DNA of 64,000 nucleotides from Anaerolineae bacterium (GCA_020849765.1 JADLAY010000034.1:496001-560000), one strand, 5' to 3'; counted from the stretch's first letter, positions 1-9,033 are shown. Notes: generated from the letters alone by a model not told the origin. Made by a program: numbers and translations.

Positions 1-1
1 C

Positions 2-1024
2 AAGCGCTACCAACTCTCCCCCGTCTGGCGTGCGGAGCGGCCTCAGCGCGGGCGCTATCGTGAGTTCTACCAGTGCGATGCGGACATCGTCGGCGCGCCG
101 AGCATGCTGGCGGATGCTGAGATCGTCTCGCTGATCGTGACGGCGTTGAAGCGGCTGGGCTTCCCTCAATTCGTCGTCAAGATCAACAACCGCAAGCTGC
201 TGACCGCGATCGGGGAGTACGTGGGACTCGACGGCGAGCCGCTGGCGAATCTCTACCGCAGCATCGACAAGTTCGACAAGATCGGCGCCGAAGGCGTCCA
301 CGAAGAGCTGCTCAGACGTGGCATCGATCCGGCAGTGGCCGCGCGGATCATGGAATTGATCACGAGCAAGCTGCCAGGAACCGGCCAGTTGGATTACCTG
401 GCCGATGCCATCGGCAATCTGCCTGCCGCCAGCGCAGGGATCGGCGAGCTGCGCGAAATTGCACAGCATCTGCAGGCCGCCAACGTCCCGGCGGATGCCT
501 ACGAATTCGACTTCACCATGGTGCGCGGCCTCGGTTACTACACCGGCCCGATCTTCGAGACGGTCATCACCGAGCCGAACCTGGGCAGCGTGACCGGCGG
601 CGGTCGCTACGACGAGCTGGTCGGCCTGTTCCGCGGCGACAGCCTGCCGACGACCGGCACCTCGCTCGGCATCGAGCGCATCATCGATCTGATGGACATT
701 CTGAATCTCTACCCGCCTCAATTCGGCGGCACGGTCGTCCAGGTGATGGTCGGCGTCTTCAGCGATGAGACGCGCCCGCAGGCGACCGCACTGGCCGCTG
801 AACTGCGCGCCGGGGAAATCTGCACGGAGCTATATCTGCAAGACCGCGCCATCGGCAAACAGATGAGTTACGCCGACAAAAAAGGCATCCCCGTCGTCGC
901 GCTGCTGGGGTCGGAAGAGATCGCACAGGGCATCGTCAAGCTGAAGCGTCTGCGCGACGGTGTCGAGGTGACGACCAGGCGCGACGAGATCGTGAGCGCC
1001 GTGCGCGCGCTGCTGGGAGGCTGA
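2..1024 (+). CDS. hisS: Histidyl-tRNA synthetase, 5'-truncated by the window edge
   Basis: Class II aminoacyl-tRNA synthetase that charges tRNA-His in the cytoplasm. The frame is open from the first bases, so the N-terminus and motif 1 lie outside the window. The visible part begins just before motif 2 (RAERPQRGRYREFYQCD), continues with the histidine-binding signature GLGYYTGPIFE and GGGRYDELVG, has motif 3 (GTSLGIERI), and ends in an anticodon-binding domain of about 100 residues. 340 residues are visible; the full family length is about 420. Identification is secure from the motifs; only the start is missing. Confidence 0.97.
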   Translation, partial: KRYQLSPVWRAERPQRGRYREFYQCDADIVGAPSMLADAEIVSLIVTALKRLGFPQFVVKINNRKLLTAIGEYVGLDGEPLANLYRSIDKFDKIGAEGVHEELLRRGIDPAVAARIMELITSKLPGTGQLDYLADAIGNLPAASAGIGELREIAQHLQAANVPADAYEFDFTMVRGLGYYTGPIFETVITEPNLGSVTGGGRYDELVGLFRGDSLPTTGTSLGIERIIDLMDILNLYPPQFGGTVVQVMVGVFSDETRPQATALAAELRAGEICTELYLQDRAIGKQMSYADKKGIPVVALLGSEEIAQGIVKLKRLRDGVEVTTRRDEIVSAVRALLGG

Positions 1025-1053
1025 TCTTGCGCTTTGGGTGCGCCGCTTAAGGG

Positions 1054-1059
1054 TATACT
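1054..1059 (+). promoter_or_regulatory. Candidate -10 element upstream of the 1102 gene
   Basis: TATACT lies 43 bases before the GTG start at 1102 in the short gap after hisS. No well-spaced -35 hexamer is visible, so this is only a possible promoter; read-through from hisS is equally possible. Confidence 0.3.
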
Positions 1060-1101
1060 GGTAGGCAAAAGTCTATTTCACGCAGGCAAGGAGTCCGAAC
1101 C

Positions 1102-2448
1102 GTGAACGACTCTGTCCAATACCCTGACGTGCTCGGCGCGCTCACTGGCGGAGCACGAGTCAACATGGGGGTGATGCAATTTGCGCTGGCTGTGAACCCG
1201 GCAATCATCCCCGCGGGGCGTTCCTCAGAAGCCATTCTCCTGGCGCAAAATGCCAGCGATCACAAAGTCGAGGTTGCGGCGCTCCTTCGCTTGCCCGATC
1301 AAGATGCCAGGCGTCAAAAAGGGCGCTTCCTCAGCCGCAGCGCACGCGTGGTGGTCGAAGTCCAGCCGGGCGAGGTCGGCTACGTCAGCCTGCCGTTCGC
1401 GCTGCTGCCGGATACAGCCCTCGGCGATCAGTACAAATTGAGCGTCGACATCGAGGTGCGATCGGTCACCAATGGCAAACCGGCGCGCGTCCGTGCGCAG
1501 GATAGCGGCGGCATGACCTTCCAGCCCGATACGATCTCCGGCGAAGCACGGGAACACTTCCAGACGCTGCAGAGGCTCGAGTTCTCCACGCATAAGCCCG
1601 CCCTGCGCAACGCCCTCGATACCACCTTCGCCGTCAGTGAAGCGCGTCTGGCGCCGCCGCCCAATCTCAAAGCTCAGTGGGTCAGCTTGTGGACCATCGC
1701 CGATGCCGACGAACGCCTGCTGATGCTGCGCTATGCCGACCTGCTGACCGTCAGAGTGCTGCCGCAGTTACGCCGCCAGAAGATCTACGCGGCGCTCCAG
1801 GAAGCGACCAAGACTCACTTTGCCGATGCCGGTTATCGCCTTTACGACGGTGAATCTGCGCTCATCGCCAAGATGATGACGCTGATCCTCGAATACGCCG
1901 CGCCGCAGGATAGCGCGCATGGCTTCCTCGCCGCGGGCAAGTACGCGATTGCGCCTCTGTTCCAGCGCTTGCTGCGCGATCCGAATCACGAGATCGACCT
2001 GCCGCACTGGTTCAGCGCTTTCCTGCACCTGCTCGGCCAGGATGACCGCGTGGCCGAATATGCCACCCGCATCGTCCCGCGCACACTCTATTTGCCGCTG
2101 CTGCAGGATGCGGTCGAGCATGCATTTGCCCTGGTGCAGCAGGCGTCTGGCCAGAGCCTCGGCCAACAAAGCGAAATCGCATCGTATGCACAGCAGATGG
2201 TCAATGTTCTGGAATTGAAAGAGGGTTTGAATTTCCAGCGCGTCTACTTGCCGCTGGTGATGGGGGGCATCCTCATCAACGACAAGATCATCTTGCCGGG
2301 CGAAAAACAAGACGATCAGGTCAGCAAGCTGGTCAATGACCTGGACGAGCGCCGCGCCGAGATGTCGCCGGACGATTCCGATGTGCTGGAGCTCACGCAG
2401 CAGATCATCCACCGCGTGACGAAGATCTACGGCCATCGTGGTGAGTGA
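1102..2448 (+). CDS. Conserved-looking protein of unknown function, 448 aa
   Basis: I do not recognise this family. The GTG start is chosen because an AAGGAG ribosome-binding site sits 8 bases before it. The first ~150 residues are rich in beta-type patterns and read like an immunoglobulin-like fold (statements on binding or scaffolding would be guesses). The rest is mainly helical, with no transmembrane segment, signal peptide or recognisable catalytic motif. It follows hisS on the same strand and converges with the MarR gene, whose stop is only 20 bases away. Probably a cytoplasmic soluble protein. Confidence 0.75.
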   Translation: MNDSVQYPDVLGALTGGARVNMGVMQFALAVNPAIIPAGRSSEAILLAQNASDHKVEVAALLRLPDQDARRQKGRFLSRSARVVVEVQPGEVGYVSLPFALLPDTALGDQYKLSVDIEVRSVTNGKPARVRAQDSGGMTFQPDTISGEAREHFQTLQRLEFSTHKPALRNALDTTFAVSEARLAPPPNLKAQWVSLWTIADADERLLMLRYADLLTVRVLPQLRRQKIYAALQEATKTHFADAGYRLYDGESALIAKMMTLILEYAAPQDSAHGFLAAGKYAIAPLFQRLLRDPNHEIDLPHWFSAFLHLLGQDDRVAEYATRIVPRTLYLPLLQDAVEHAFALVQQASGQSLGQQSEIASYAQQMVNVLELKEGLNFQRVYLPLVMGGILINDKIILPGEKQDDQVSKLVNDLDERRAEMSPDDSDVLELTQQIIHRVTKIYGHRGE

Positions 2449-2468
2449 GCTACGCTGAAGGGGATGAT

Positions 2469-2942
2469 CTAGTTGGCGTTGTCCGTCATCGGCATCCCGC
2501 GCACGACCAGATCGACATAGCGCGACAGATAATCGATGATCGTGTGGCGCTCGTCCGCGCTCAGCATGTCGAACAGAGCACGCACGTATTCGAGCAGGCT
2601 CGTCTGCACACCGGCGAACAACTCCTGACCAGCCTCGGTCAGTATCACGCGCACCGAACGGCGATCGGTGTCGTCTGGTTGGCGCAAGACCAGCGGCGGT
2701 GTCTGCGATTCCAGGCGTTTGACCAGCCCGGTCATGGTCGCACTCGTCAACCCGTGGATGCGCGCGATCTGCCCAATCGAGCATTCGCCGCCATGTTCGA
2801 CCAGCGTTTTGAGCACATAAAACTGCGGCGTCGTCAGGTTGTGCATGGCGAAATGGCTCGCCAGGCGTTTTTCACCGTCGAGCACAATTTCAAACAGCAG
2901 CGCCCAAACACGCATGACGTCTTCATCGACAGGTTGCGCCAT
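2469..2942 (-). CDS. MarR-family transcriptional regulator
   Basis: 157-residue winged-helix regulator of the MarR/SlyA type. The central part shows the family pattern: a recognition helix region (IGQIARIHGLTSATMTGLVKRLE) followed by the basic wing (DRRSVRVILTEAG). N- and C-terminal helices would form the dimer interface. The ATG at 2942 is preferred over an upstream in-frame start at 2990 because a GGGGGGAG ribosome-binding site lies just upstream of it. It sits 68 bases downstream of the peroxiredoxin-like gene on the same strand, so the two may be co-transcribed, which would fit redox or aromatic-ligand sensing. The ligand cannot be told from sequence. Confidence 0.88.
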   Translation of the reverse strand: MAQPVDEDVMRVWALLFEIVLDGEKRLASHFAMHNLTTPQFYVLKTLVEHGGECSIGQIARIHGLTSATMTGLVKRLESQTPPLVLRQPDDTDRRSVRVILTEAGQELFAGVQTSLLEYVRALFDMLSADERHTIIDYLSRYVDLVVRGMPMTDNAN

Positions 2943-3009
2943 GACTTGTGCGTCTCCCCCCACGATTGCGAGGGAATAATTGTAACGCACGGATAATATC
3001 AGGGCGAAA

Positions 3010-3465
3010 TCACTCTGCCGGTAGATTAAATGACTGAATAGCGTTCAGCACCAGCTTCAAACGGGGTAAGTTCCTCCCGGCAATGAACCAGTGCGCGCGG
3101 ATGTAACCCTGCACGTCGATGAGCAGAATGGCATTCTTGCGTTCGACGGCGCACTGGCGTCGCACTTGCAGATCGTTATCGGCAAGCAGTGGAAACGTGA
3201 GCGGGAGCGGACTGCTGGCGAAAAATCCCTTGAGCGTATGCGCCGCATTGGATGTGACGAGCACGCTGTTGATGCCCTCGTGCGCCAGCGGCCGCGTGAT
3301 CCGGTTGATCCAACGTAGGACACGCTCGTTGCCGGGCGCCCAGATATCACCGATAAACACCGGGAGGATACCGCGCTCACCCATGATCGAATCAAAGGTG
3401 CAGGTTTCTTCCTGATGGTCGAAGAGCGGGAGAGACAAGACACGGCTCGGTACTTGTGACTTCAA
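3010..3465 (-). CDS. Peroxiredoxin/AhpC-like thioredoxin-fold protein without the peroxidatic cysteine
   Basis: 151 residues with the layout of AhpC/TSA proteins: a beta strand ILPVFIGD, a loop IWAPGNERVL, a helix, then FPLLADNDLQVRRQ and a closing strand ILLIDVQGYIRAHW. In true peroxiredoxins the loop reads TPxC; here residues 42-47 are WAPGNE, so the attacking cysteine is absent. The two cysteines present (22 and 105) are not at that position. Start is uncertain: the first available codon is TTG without a good ribosome-binding site. Probably not a peroxidase; a binding or regulatory role next to the MarR gene is inference. Confidence 0.7.
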   Translation of the reverse strand: MKSQVPSRVLSLPLFDHQEETCTFDSIMGERGILPVFIGDIWAPGNERVLRWINRITRPLAHEGINSVLVTSNAAHTLKGFFASSPLPLTFPLLADNDLQVRRQCAVERKNAILLIDVQGYIRAHWFIAGRNLPRLKLVLNAIQSFNLPAE

Positions 3466-3628
3466 GATGTTTATCGCTCTCGATCATCCGACACAACCCG
3501 CTCACGGCGAAAGGTGGGAAATCAACTCCATGACACATTCTAATCGCCCATGCCGCAAGGATGATTAATCGGTTGTAAAAGGTTTGTAAAGGGAAATCAG
3601 GAACGAAGACAACAGATCGCGGGTTTTC

Positions 3629-3644
3629 TACTACGTAGTACAAT
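3629..3644 (+). promoter_or_regulatory. Palindrome overlapping a candidate -10 upstream of the Ca2+/H+ antiporter
   Basis: TACTACGTAGTA (3629-3640) is a perfect 12-bp palindrome whose last two bases begin a TACAAT -10-like hexamer (3639-3644), 48 bases before the antiporter start. No strong -35 is visible. The placement is typical of a repressor operator; the regulator is unknown. Confidence 0.4.
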
Positions 3645-3691
3645 TACGGGCCATATTTACTCCGATCTACACATGGTAAAGGGTTGCGTCT

Positions 3692-4756
3692 ATGAGTCGC
3701 ATCATGCTCATCCTGTTGATCGCAGCACCGGCTGCAGTCATTGCGCGCCTACTGGGTGCAGACCCGATTCTGGTGTTCATCCTCTCCGCCGCCGGGCTGA
3801 TTCCCCTGGCAAGCATGATCGGGGAAGCCACCGAGGAACTGACCGCCTACACAGGCCCGCGGCTGGGCGGGCTGCTCAATGCAACGCTCGGTAATGCCGC
3901 CGAACTCATCATCACCATCTTCGCCATCCGTGAGGGTCTGCTCGACCTGGTCAAGGCGTCGATCACGGGCAGCATCCTCGGCAACCTGCTGCTCGTCCTC
4001 GGCCTATCGCTGCTTGCGGGCGGTTTGCGCAATGGCCTCCAGTTCTTCGACCGGCGCCAGGCAGGCCTGAATGCCACACTGCTGATCCTGGCCGTCGTCG
4101 CGCTGGCGATCCCGTCGCTGTTCGACGTCGCCGTCGCCGAAGTGCCGTCGTCCGAACTGCTGTTTAGCGAGGGCGTCGCACTCATCTTGATCCTGCTCTA
4201 CGTGCTGGTGCTGATTTACGGTTTCACGGCGCCCGCAACCGACCCCAGTACAACTCGAGAAGCCGCGCCGGAACACGAAGCGCGCTGGAGCCTGCGTTTC
4301 TCCGTCATCGTGCTGGTGGCCGCCACGGTAGGAACGGCCGTCGTCAGCGAGACGCTGGTCGGCGCGGTCGAACCTGTGACCGAGGTGTTGGGGCTGACTG
4401 AGTTCTTCCTCGGCATCATCATCATCCCGCTGGTCGGTAACGTCGCCGAACACCTGGCTGCCGTGACTGTGGCCGTCAAGAACAAGATGGAGTTGAGTCT
4501 GTCGATTGCCCTGGGTTCGAGCCAGCAGGTGGCGCTGTTCGTGGCGCCGCTGCTCGTCTTCATCAGCCTGTTGTTCGGTAAGCGCCTGCTGCTCGTCTTC
4601 AACGAATTCGAGTTGATCGCGTTGATCGGCGCGTCCATCATCGCCGCCTTCATTGCGCAGGACGGCGAAAGCAACTGGCTGGAAGGCGCCATGCTGCTCG
4701 CCGTCTACCTGATCATCGGCCTGGCCTTCTTCTTCCTGCCGCCGCAATTCGCCTGA
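3692..4756 (+). CDS. cax: Calcium/proton antiporter (CaCA superfamily, CAX type)
   Basis: 354-residue inner-membrane protein with about eleven hydrophobic segments. It carries both alpha repeats of the cation/Ca2+ exchanger superfamily: GNAAEL at residues 67-72 in the first, and GNVAEHL followed by SIALGSSQQVALF in the second. The two buried glutamates of these repeats bind the cation. It most likely expels Ca2+ (or a similar cation) in exchange for protons. Start ATG has AAAGGG upstream. It is a single gene between a palindromic site and a convergent MaoC gene whose stop abuts its own. Confidence 0.92.
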   Translation: MSRIMLILLIAAPAAVIARLLGADPILVFILSAAGLIPLASMIGEATEELTAYTGPRLGGLLNATLGNAAELIITIFAIREGLLDLVKASITGSILGNLLLVLGLSLLAGGLRNGLQFFDRRQAGLNATLLILAVVALAIPSLFDVAVAEVPSSELLFSEGVALILILLYVLVLIYGFTAPATDPSTTREAAPEHEARWSLRFSVIVLVAATVGTAVVSETLVGAVEPVTEVLGLTEFFLGIIIIPLVGNVAEHLAAVTVAVKNKMELSLSIALGSSQQVALFVAPLLVFISLLFGKRLLLVFNEFELIALIGASIIAAFIAQDGESNWLEGAMLLAVYLIIGLAFFFLPPQFA

Positions 4757-5647
4757 TCAAGGGGCGACTTCGACGACGGCATGATTGAGGACAATCGCAT
4801 CGCGCTCGACGACGCTCGTGCGGATAATCACGCGCGAGTCGTCCTCGATCCACATTTCCGTCGTCAGCATGTCACCCGGAAACACCGGGCTGGCAAAGCG
4901 CGCCCGAATGCTCTTGAAACGCGCCGGGTCGTTGCCGCAGACGTGCTTGAGCACGGCCCGCGCCGCGAATCCGTAGGTGCACAGGCCGTGCAAGATAGGC
5001 CGGTCAAACCCGCCGAAGGCCGCCATCATCGGGTCGGCATGCAGAGGATTGATGTCACCGGATAAGCGGTAGATCAGCGCCTGGCGGTCGAACGTCGCTT
5101 CCGAATGCACGATGTCCGGCGCGCGATCCGGCGGGTTGTTGATGTCGCGCGAGGGGCCGCGATCGCCGCCGAAGCCGCCCAGGCCGCGAATGAACATCGA
5201 CGACTGGTTGAAGGCGACTTCCTGGCCCTGCTCGTCAAAACAGGGCACATCCGTGACGACCAACACACCGCTGCCTTTGTCGTAGACGGCGCTGACGCGC
5301 GGCTTGCAGATGATGCGGGCGCGCACCGGCAGTGGTGACTTGATCTCGACGTACTGTTCGCCATGCACAAGCGCCATCGGGTTGAATTTCAGGCCGGGGA
5401 GATCGCCGCTCAGCAGTGTATGGATCATCTGTGTGGGGAAGATAACGGCATAGGTGGGCAGCGTCACGAAGCCGACGCCGCTGTTTTCGTAAACGTACTT
5501 CAGCTCTTCCTGATCGAGCCAATCAGCGGGCGCGCCCACCCCAAGGGCATAGAGTGCCACGTCGCGTTCCGTGTAAGCGAACTCTATGGGTTCAAAGCTG
5601 TAATCCAATATCTGATCCAGGTCGACACTGCCACTGAAATCGGACAT
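4757..5647 (-). CDS. MaoC-type (R)-specific enoyl-CoA hydratase
   Basis: 296-residue double hot-dog protein. The N-terminal half (about 1-150) is the non-catalytic hot-dog; the C-terminal half holds the hydratase-2 motif YRLSGDINPLHADP followed by GFDRPILHGLCTYG, with the catalytic Asp/His pair (D and H of SGDINPLH). It hydrates trans-2-enoyl-CoA to (R)-3-hydroxyacyl-CoA, like the hydratase part of peroxisomal multifunctional enzyme 2. ATG at 5647 is preferred to GTG at 5650 because GGAGG lies 4 bases before it. A second enoyl-CoA hydratase of the unrelated crotonase fold is at 15.8 kb. Confidence 0.93.
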   Translation of the reverse strand: MSDFSGSVDLDQILDYSFEPIEFAYTERDVALYALGVGAPADWLDQEELKYVYENSGVGFVTLPTYAVIFPTQMIHTLLSGDLPGLKFNPMALVHGEQYVEIKSPLPVRARIICKPRVSAVYDKGSGVLVVTDVPCFDEQGQEVAFNQSSMFIRGLGGFGGDRGPSRDINNPPDRAPDIVHSEATFDRQALIYRLSGDINPLHADPMMAAFGGFDRPILHGLCTYGFAARAVLKHVCGNDPARFKSIRARFASPVFPGDMLTTEMWIEDDSRVIIRTSVVERDAIVLNHAVVEVAP

Positions 5648-5717
5648 CACGCCTCCGCATAAGTTTGACGACGGTCGATTTCAAGCTTACCGCCCCCGAT
5701 CCAGGGAGACAACCCGA

Positions 5718-7067
5718 TCAGCCCGTCTCCGTCGACGTGGCTGCGGGCGTCGGAAAGGCGAAGCGCACGCTGTCCAGGATCGCTTGCAGCTCAGGGCGCG
5801 CGCCGTCGATGGCTTCGATGGGATCGGTGAACGCGTAAAAGATGAAGTTGATGCCGTTCTGCTGCAGCCCGGCAAACCAACCCCGCGTGTCGGTCGTCGA
5901 GGGGCAGGTCACGGCGGAAAACTGCGTCCCGACCGCCGTCAGCCCGCCGATGCTGTATTCACGGCGCAAGTCCGTGCCGATGTTGCAGCCTTGCTCGATC
6001 ACGGCCAGGCGCAGCAAGCGCAGACCGTCCGTGAACAGATCGACCTGAAGGCCGGACGTGTCGAAAGGATTGCCCGCCACCAGATTGGGGAAGCCCCACA
6101 ACAGGACGATGCTGCCTGTACCGCCCGTGACCGGGCCCGTGTAATAGCTGAACGGCACGCTGCGCATGGCGTCGACATCGCCCAGCAGCAGCGTGTCATG
6201 GCGCACGCGCCAGCCATCCGGCAGCGTCATTTCGAGCGGCGGCGGGATCTCCTGGTTCTGCACCGGCGGCAGGGTGATGACGATCGGTTCTGTCGCTGCG
6301 GGGTCAAAGGTCGAATCGGGCGAGGGCGTGTTGGTCGCATCCAGTGCCGCCTGAATCGCCGCATCCGCCCGCGCGATCTCGATGCGGATGGCCGCGTCAA
6401 TCGAGTCGACGTCGTTCTCCACCGGCTCGGCATTGACGAAGATCGTCGGCGCGCCAGCAAAGCCGGTCTGCGATTGCGAACTGGCGATCGCGCTGGAAAT
6501 GGCGTTGCCGGGCCGCGTGCTCAGCATACACGTGTCCCACGCCGCACGATCCAGCCCCAGGTCGGTCACGCCGCTGACGAGGCGCTCGGTCGAGAACGCC
6601 TCCGCACCAAATTGTTCCAGCCAGCCGTAAAGCAGATCGACGTAACGCCAGAACGCACTCTGATCGTTAGCACACAAGGCAGCGCGCGCTGCCGGTTCGC
6701 CGTTGGGCAGCTCACCGGTGGTCAGCGGCACCAGCGTCAGCAGCGCCTCGCCATTGCGTACATGCTGGAGGATGATCGGCATCGTCTGCCGGTATTCGTT
6801 CATGCAGGCGGTGCAGTCAAACGCGGTGAAGACGACCACCGAAACCAGCGCATTGGGAAATCCTAACTGCGGGAAACCCAGCCCGGTCGCCGTTTGTGGC
6901 AGATTCGCATACGGATCATCCGCCGTTGCTTCGGACGCGACCGGCGCGGTTGGCGTCAGCGAGGGCACGGGTGTAAAGTCAGGGGTGGTCGTGGGTGTTT
7001 CGGCTGCGGGTGCGCAGCTTGTGATCAGGACGCAGCACACAAACAAGACAAGCATGAAACGGAGCAT
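5718..7067 (-). CDS. Lipoprotein with DsbA-like thioredoxin domain and an extra C-terminal domain
   Basis: 449 residues. A lipoprotein signal peptide ends at LITS-C18, followed by a T/P-rich linker to about residue 60. Residues ~62-220 form a DsbA/thioredoxin-4 domain with CxxC (C85-T-A-C88), a typical helical insert and the cis-proline region GAPTIFVN. It should act outside the membrane as a thiol oxidoreductase or disulfide isomerase. A second P/T linker leads to a C-terminal domain of about 170 residues that I do not recognise. The start ATG at 7067 follows AAGGA; a much longer upstream reading frame has no signal peptide logic and is rejected. Divergent from the glycosyltransferase. Confidence 0.85.
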   Translation of the reverse strand: MLRFMLVLFVCCVLITSCAPAAETPTTTPDFTPVPSLTPTAPVASEATADDPYANLPQTATGLGFPQLGFPNALVSVVVFTAFDCTACMNEYRQTMPIILQHVRNGEALLTLVPLTTGELPNGEPAARAALCANDQSAFWRYVDLLYGWLEQFGAEAFSTERLVSGVTDLGLDRAAWDTCMLSTRPGNAISSAIASSQSQTGFAGAPTIFVNAEPVENDVDSIDAAIRIEIARADAAIQAALDATNTPSPDSTFDPAATEPIVITLPPVQNQEIPPPLEMTLPDGWRVRHDTLLLGDVDAMRSVPFSYYTGPVTGGTGSIVLLWGFPNLVAGNPFDTSGLQVDLFTDGLRLLRLAVIEQGCNIGTDLRREYSIGGLTAVGTQFSAVTCPSTTDTRGWFAGLQQNGINFIFYAFTDPIEAIDGARPELQAILDSVRFAFPTPAATSTETG

Positions 7068-7081
7068 AGGGTGTCCTTCGT

Positions 7082-7127
7082 GACAGCCTGATTCGTGAGC
7101 ATTATTGATGGGGATGCACAGGCTGTC
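7082..7127. promoter_or_regulatory. Inverted repeat between divergent genes (candidate operator)
   Basis: Perfect 9-bp arms GACAGCCTG (7082-7090) and CAGGCTGTC (7119-7127), centres 37 bases apart, lie in the 81-base gap between the lipoprotein and the glycosyltransferase. A TACAAT -10-like box at 7136-7141 follows, 7 bases before the glycosyltransferase ATG. This could be a shared operator; it is too widely spaced to be a convincing terminator. Confidence 0.35.
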
Positions 7128-7148
7128 AACTGCGATACAATTCGACTC

Positions 7149-8954
7149 ATGATACACCTGCATCACACCCGCCGCTGGCTGCTGCTGGCCCTCGTCCTCT
7201 TCAGCTTTGGCGCGAGCCTCTTCTTCAGCCGCGCCGTCTTCGAGCATCTGCCTCACCTGGAAGACGAACTGGCCTACACGTTTCAGGCCCACATCCTGGC
7301 TCGCGGCGATCTGGTCGCGCCCACGCCGCCGCAGGCGTCGGCCTTCTGGCAGCCGTTCGTCCTGGATCGCAACGGCCATCGATTCGGCAAGTATCCGCTG
7401 GGCTGGCCTGCGCAGCTTGCTGTTGGCGAAGTGTTGGGCGCACCCTGGATCGTGAATGCATGGCTGGCCGCCGCGACCACCGCGCTGGTCTACTGCCTGG
7501 GAAGCGCGATCTTCAACCGCGACGCCGGGTTGATCGCCGCCGCGCTGGTGGCGTTTTCGCCGATGGCGCTGCTCTTGAGCGGCACCTTGATGGGGCATAC
7601 GTCGGCGCTCTGTTTCAGCACTTTGCTGCTCTATGCCGCCTGGCGGATGGAGCACAGTAAACGCCACACTCTACGTTGGGCGCTGCTCGCCGGTGTCGCC
7701 CTGGGCATGATCATCGCCAATCGCCCGATGAGCGGCCTCGCCGTCGGCATACCGGTGATCGTCTGGAAAGGCGCACGGCTGCTCCCGGCGCTCGTCCACG
7801 ATCTGCGCGAGCGAGGGTCATCCGTGCGCTTTGCGCAGACGCTCCCCCTGCTGCGCCCGCTGATCGCGATGGGCATTGTGGCCGGGCTGTTCGCGGCGAC
7901 GATCCCGCTGTTCAGCGCCATCACCGTCGGCGACCCGAGCGTCAACCTGTACACGCAGGTGTGGGCCTACGATCGCATCGGCTTCGGCGAGTGCTGCGGC
8001 GTCAGCGGGCATACGCTGGAGAAGGGCTTCAATCACCTTGGCTGGGATCTTTCGCTCACGGCAGCCGATCTGTTTGGCTGGCAGGCGGGCACCTTCACCG
8101 ATGAGGCCATTCTGCACCTTCAGCAAGACTCGGATACCTACCCCAACCTCGGCCTGAGCTGGCTGCTGCTGCCTTTCGGCCTCTGGATCGTGCATCGGAA
8201 TTCGCGACGGTGGTTGATCGTCTGGATCGTTGCGGGTGTGATCTGGATCTCGATCGGCACAAACCAGGCAGCCGGCTTCTTCGCGACACCCGTCAACGCC
8301 TGGATCTGGATCATTGTCGCGCTGGCGTGGGCCCTCGCGCCGATCGCGATCACAGCCTTGCGCGGCAAGAGCGAGCAGGGCTGGGTCTGGATCGTCACCG
8401 GCGTCGCGCTCTGCATCCTGATCGTGCACATGACCTACTGGGTCGGCTCGCAGCGCTACAGCACACGCTATTACTTCGAAGCGCTGCTCCCGATCGCGCT
8501 GATCAGCGCCGTACCCGTCGCCTGGGCCATCCGAGTTGTCCGGCGCGCGCCTGTCTATCTGGCGGTGGCGGCGGTCTGCCTGTTCAGTTTCATCAGCTAC
8601 AGCCTGCCACGTATCGACACCCTCTACGGTTTTAACAACGTCACACAGGCGTGGATCACCGAGGCCATGCAGCAGCGACAGGGCGATTGCCCGCTGCTCG
8701 TCATCGTCACCGGCACGGATCTCAGTTGGCGCTCGATGGGCACCTTCATGGCCGCGACCAGCCCGTATGTCGACAGCGACATCATCGCGGCCTTCAACCG
8801 CGTCCAGGATGCAAGCTCGCCCGGCCTGCGCGATCAAGTGATCGCTGCATTTCCCGACCGCCAGGTCATCGACCTGCGCGGGCAAGGCATCGAAGCCGAT
8901 TTCGTCGCCTCGGAAACGCCAGCAGCGGGCTGCCCAACACCACCAGCATCCTAG
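7149..8954 (+). CDS. GT39/PMT-like multi-span membrane glycosyltransferase
   Basis: 601-residue integral membrane protein with about eleven transmembrane segments. Near the N-terminus the first external loop carries the acidic pair HLEDELAYTFQ, as in ArnT/PMT-type (GT-C fold) transferases, which use polyprenyl-phosphate sugars on the outer face of the membrane. The C-terminal ~120 residues form a soluble extracytoplasmic domain. The ATG at 7149 is chosen although it lacks a ribosome-binding site: a TACAAT box ends 7 bases before it, so the mRNA may be leaderless. An upstream GTG at 7095 is possible. Acceptor and sugar are unknown. Confidence 0.85.
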   Translation: MIHLHHTRRWLLLALVLFSFGASLFFSRAVFEHLPHLEDELAYTFQAHILARGDLVAPTPPQASAFWQPFVLDRNGHRFGKYPLGWPAQLAVGEVLGAPWIVNAWLAAATTALVYCLGSAIFNRDAGLIAAALVAFSPMALLLSGTLMGHTSALCFSTLLLYAAWRMEHSKRHTLRWALLAGVALGMIIANRPMSGLAVGIPVIVWKGARLLPALVHDLRERGSSVRFAQTLPLLRPLIAMGIVAGLFAATIPLFSAITVGDPSVNLYTQVWAYDRIGFGECCGVSGHTLEKGFNHLGWDLSLTAADLFGWQAGTFTDEAILHLQQDSDTYPNLGLSWLLLPFGLWIVHRNSRRWLIVWIVAGVIWISIGTNQAAGFFATPVNAWIWIIVALAWALAPIAITALRGKSEQGWVWIVTGVALCILIVHMTYWVGSQRYSTRYYFEALLPIALISAVPVAWAIRVVRRAPVYLAVAAVCLFSFISYSLPRIDTLYGFNNVTQAWITEAMQQRQGDCPLLVIVTGTDLSWRSMGTFMAATSPYVDSDIIAAFNRVQDASSPGLRDQVIAAFPDRQVIDLRGQGIEADFVASETPAAGCPTPPAS

Positions 8955-8988
8955 CTTGGCGAATCAGCCCGATCTGCCGAGGCGGGGA

Positions 8989-9017
8989 TTGACACGCCTC
9001 CCTCGGAAAGCTAACAT
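8989..9017 (+). promoter_or_regulatory. Sigma-70-type promoter for tRNA-Ala
   Basis: TTGACA (8989-8994), 17-base spacer, TAACAT (9012-9017), ending 16 bases before the tRNA 5' end. Spacing and position are as expected for a tRNA promoter. Confidence 0.75.
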
Positions 9018-9033
9018 ACAGGCAATCACATAC

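Noticed and set aside
3392..3643. 83-residue minus-strand frame upstream of the peroxiredoxin-like gene
   Set aside because: It overlaps that gene in another frame and crosses the palindrome; no ribosome-binding site.
7068..7667. 200-residue N-terminal extension of the DsbA-like lipoprotein
   Set aside because: It is antisense to the glycosyltransferase gene, and it would bury the lipoprotein signal peptide.
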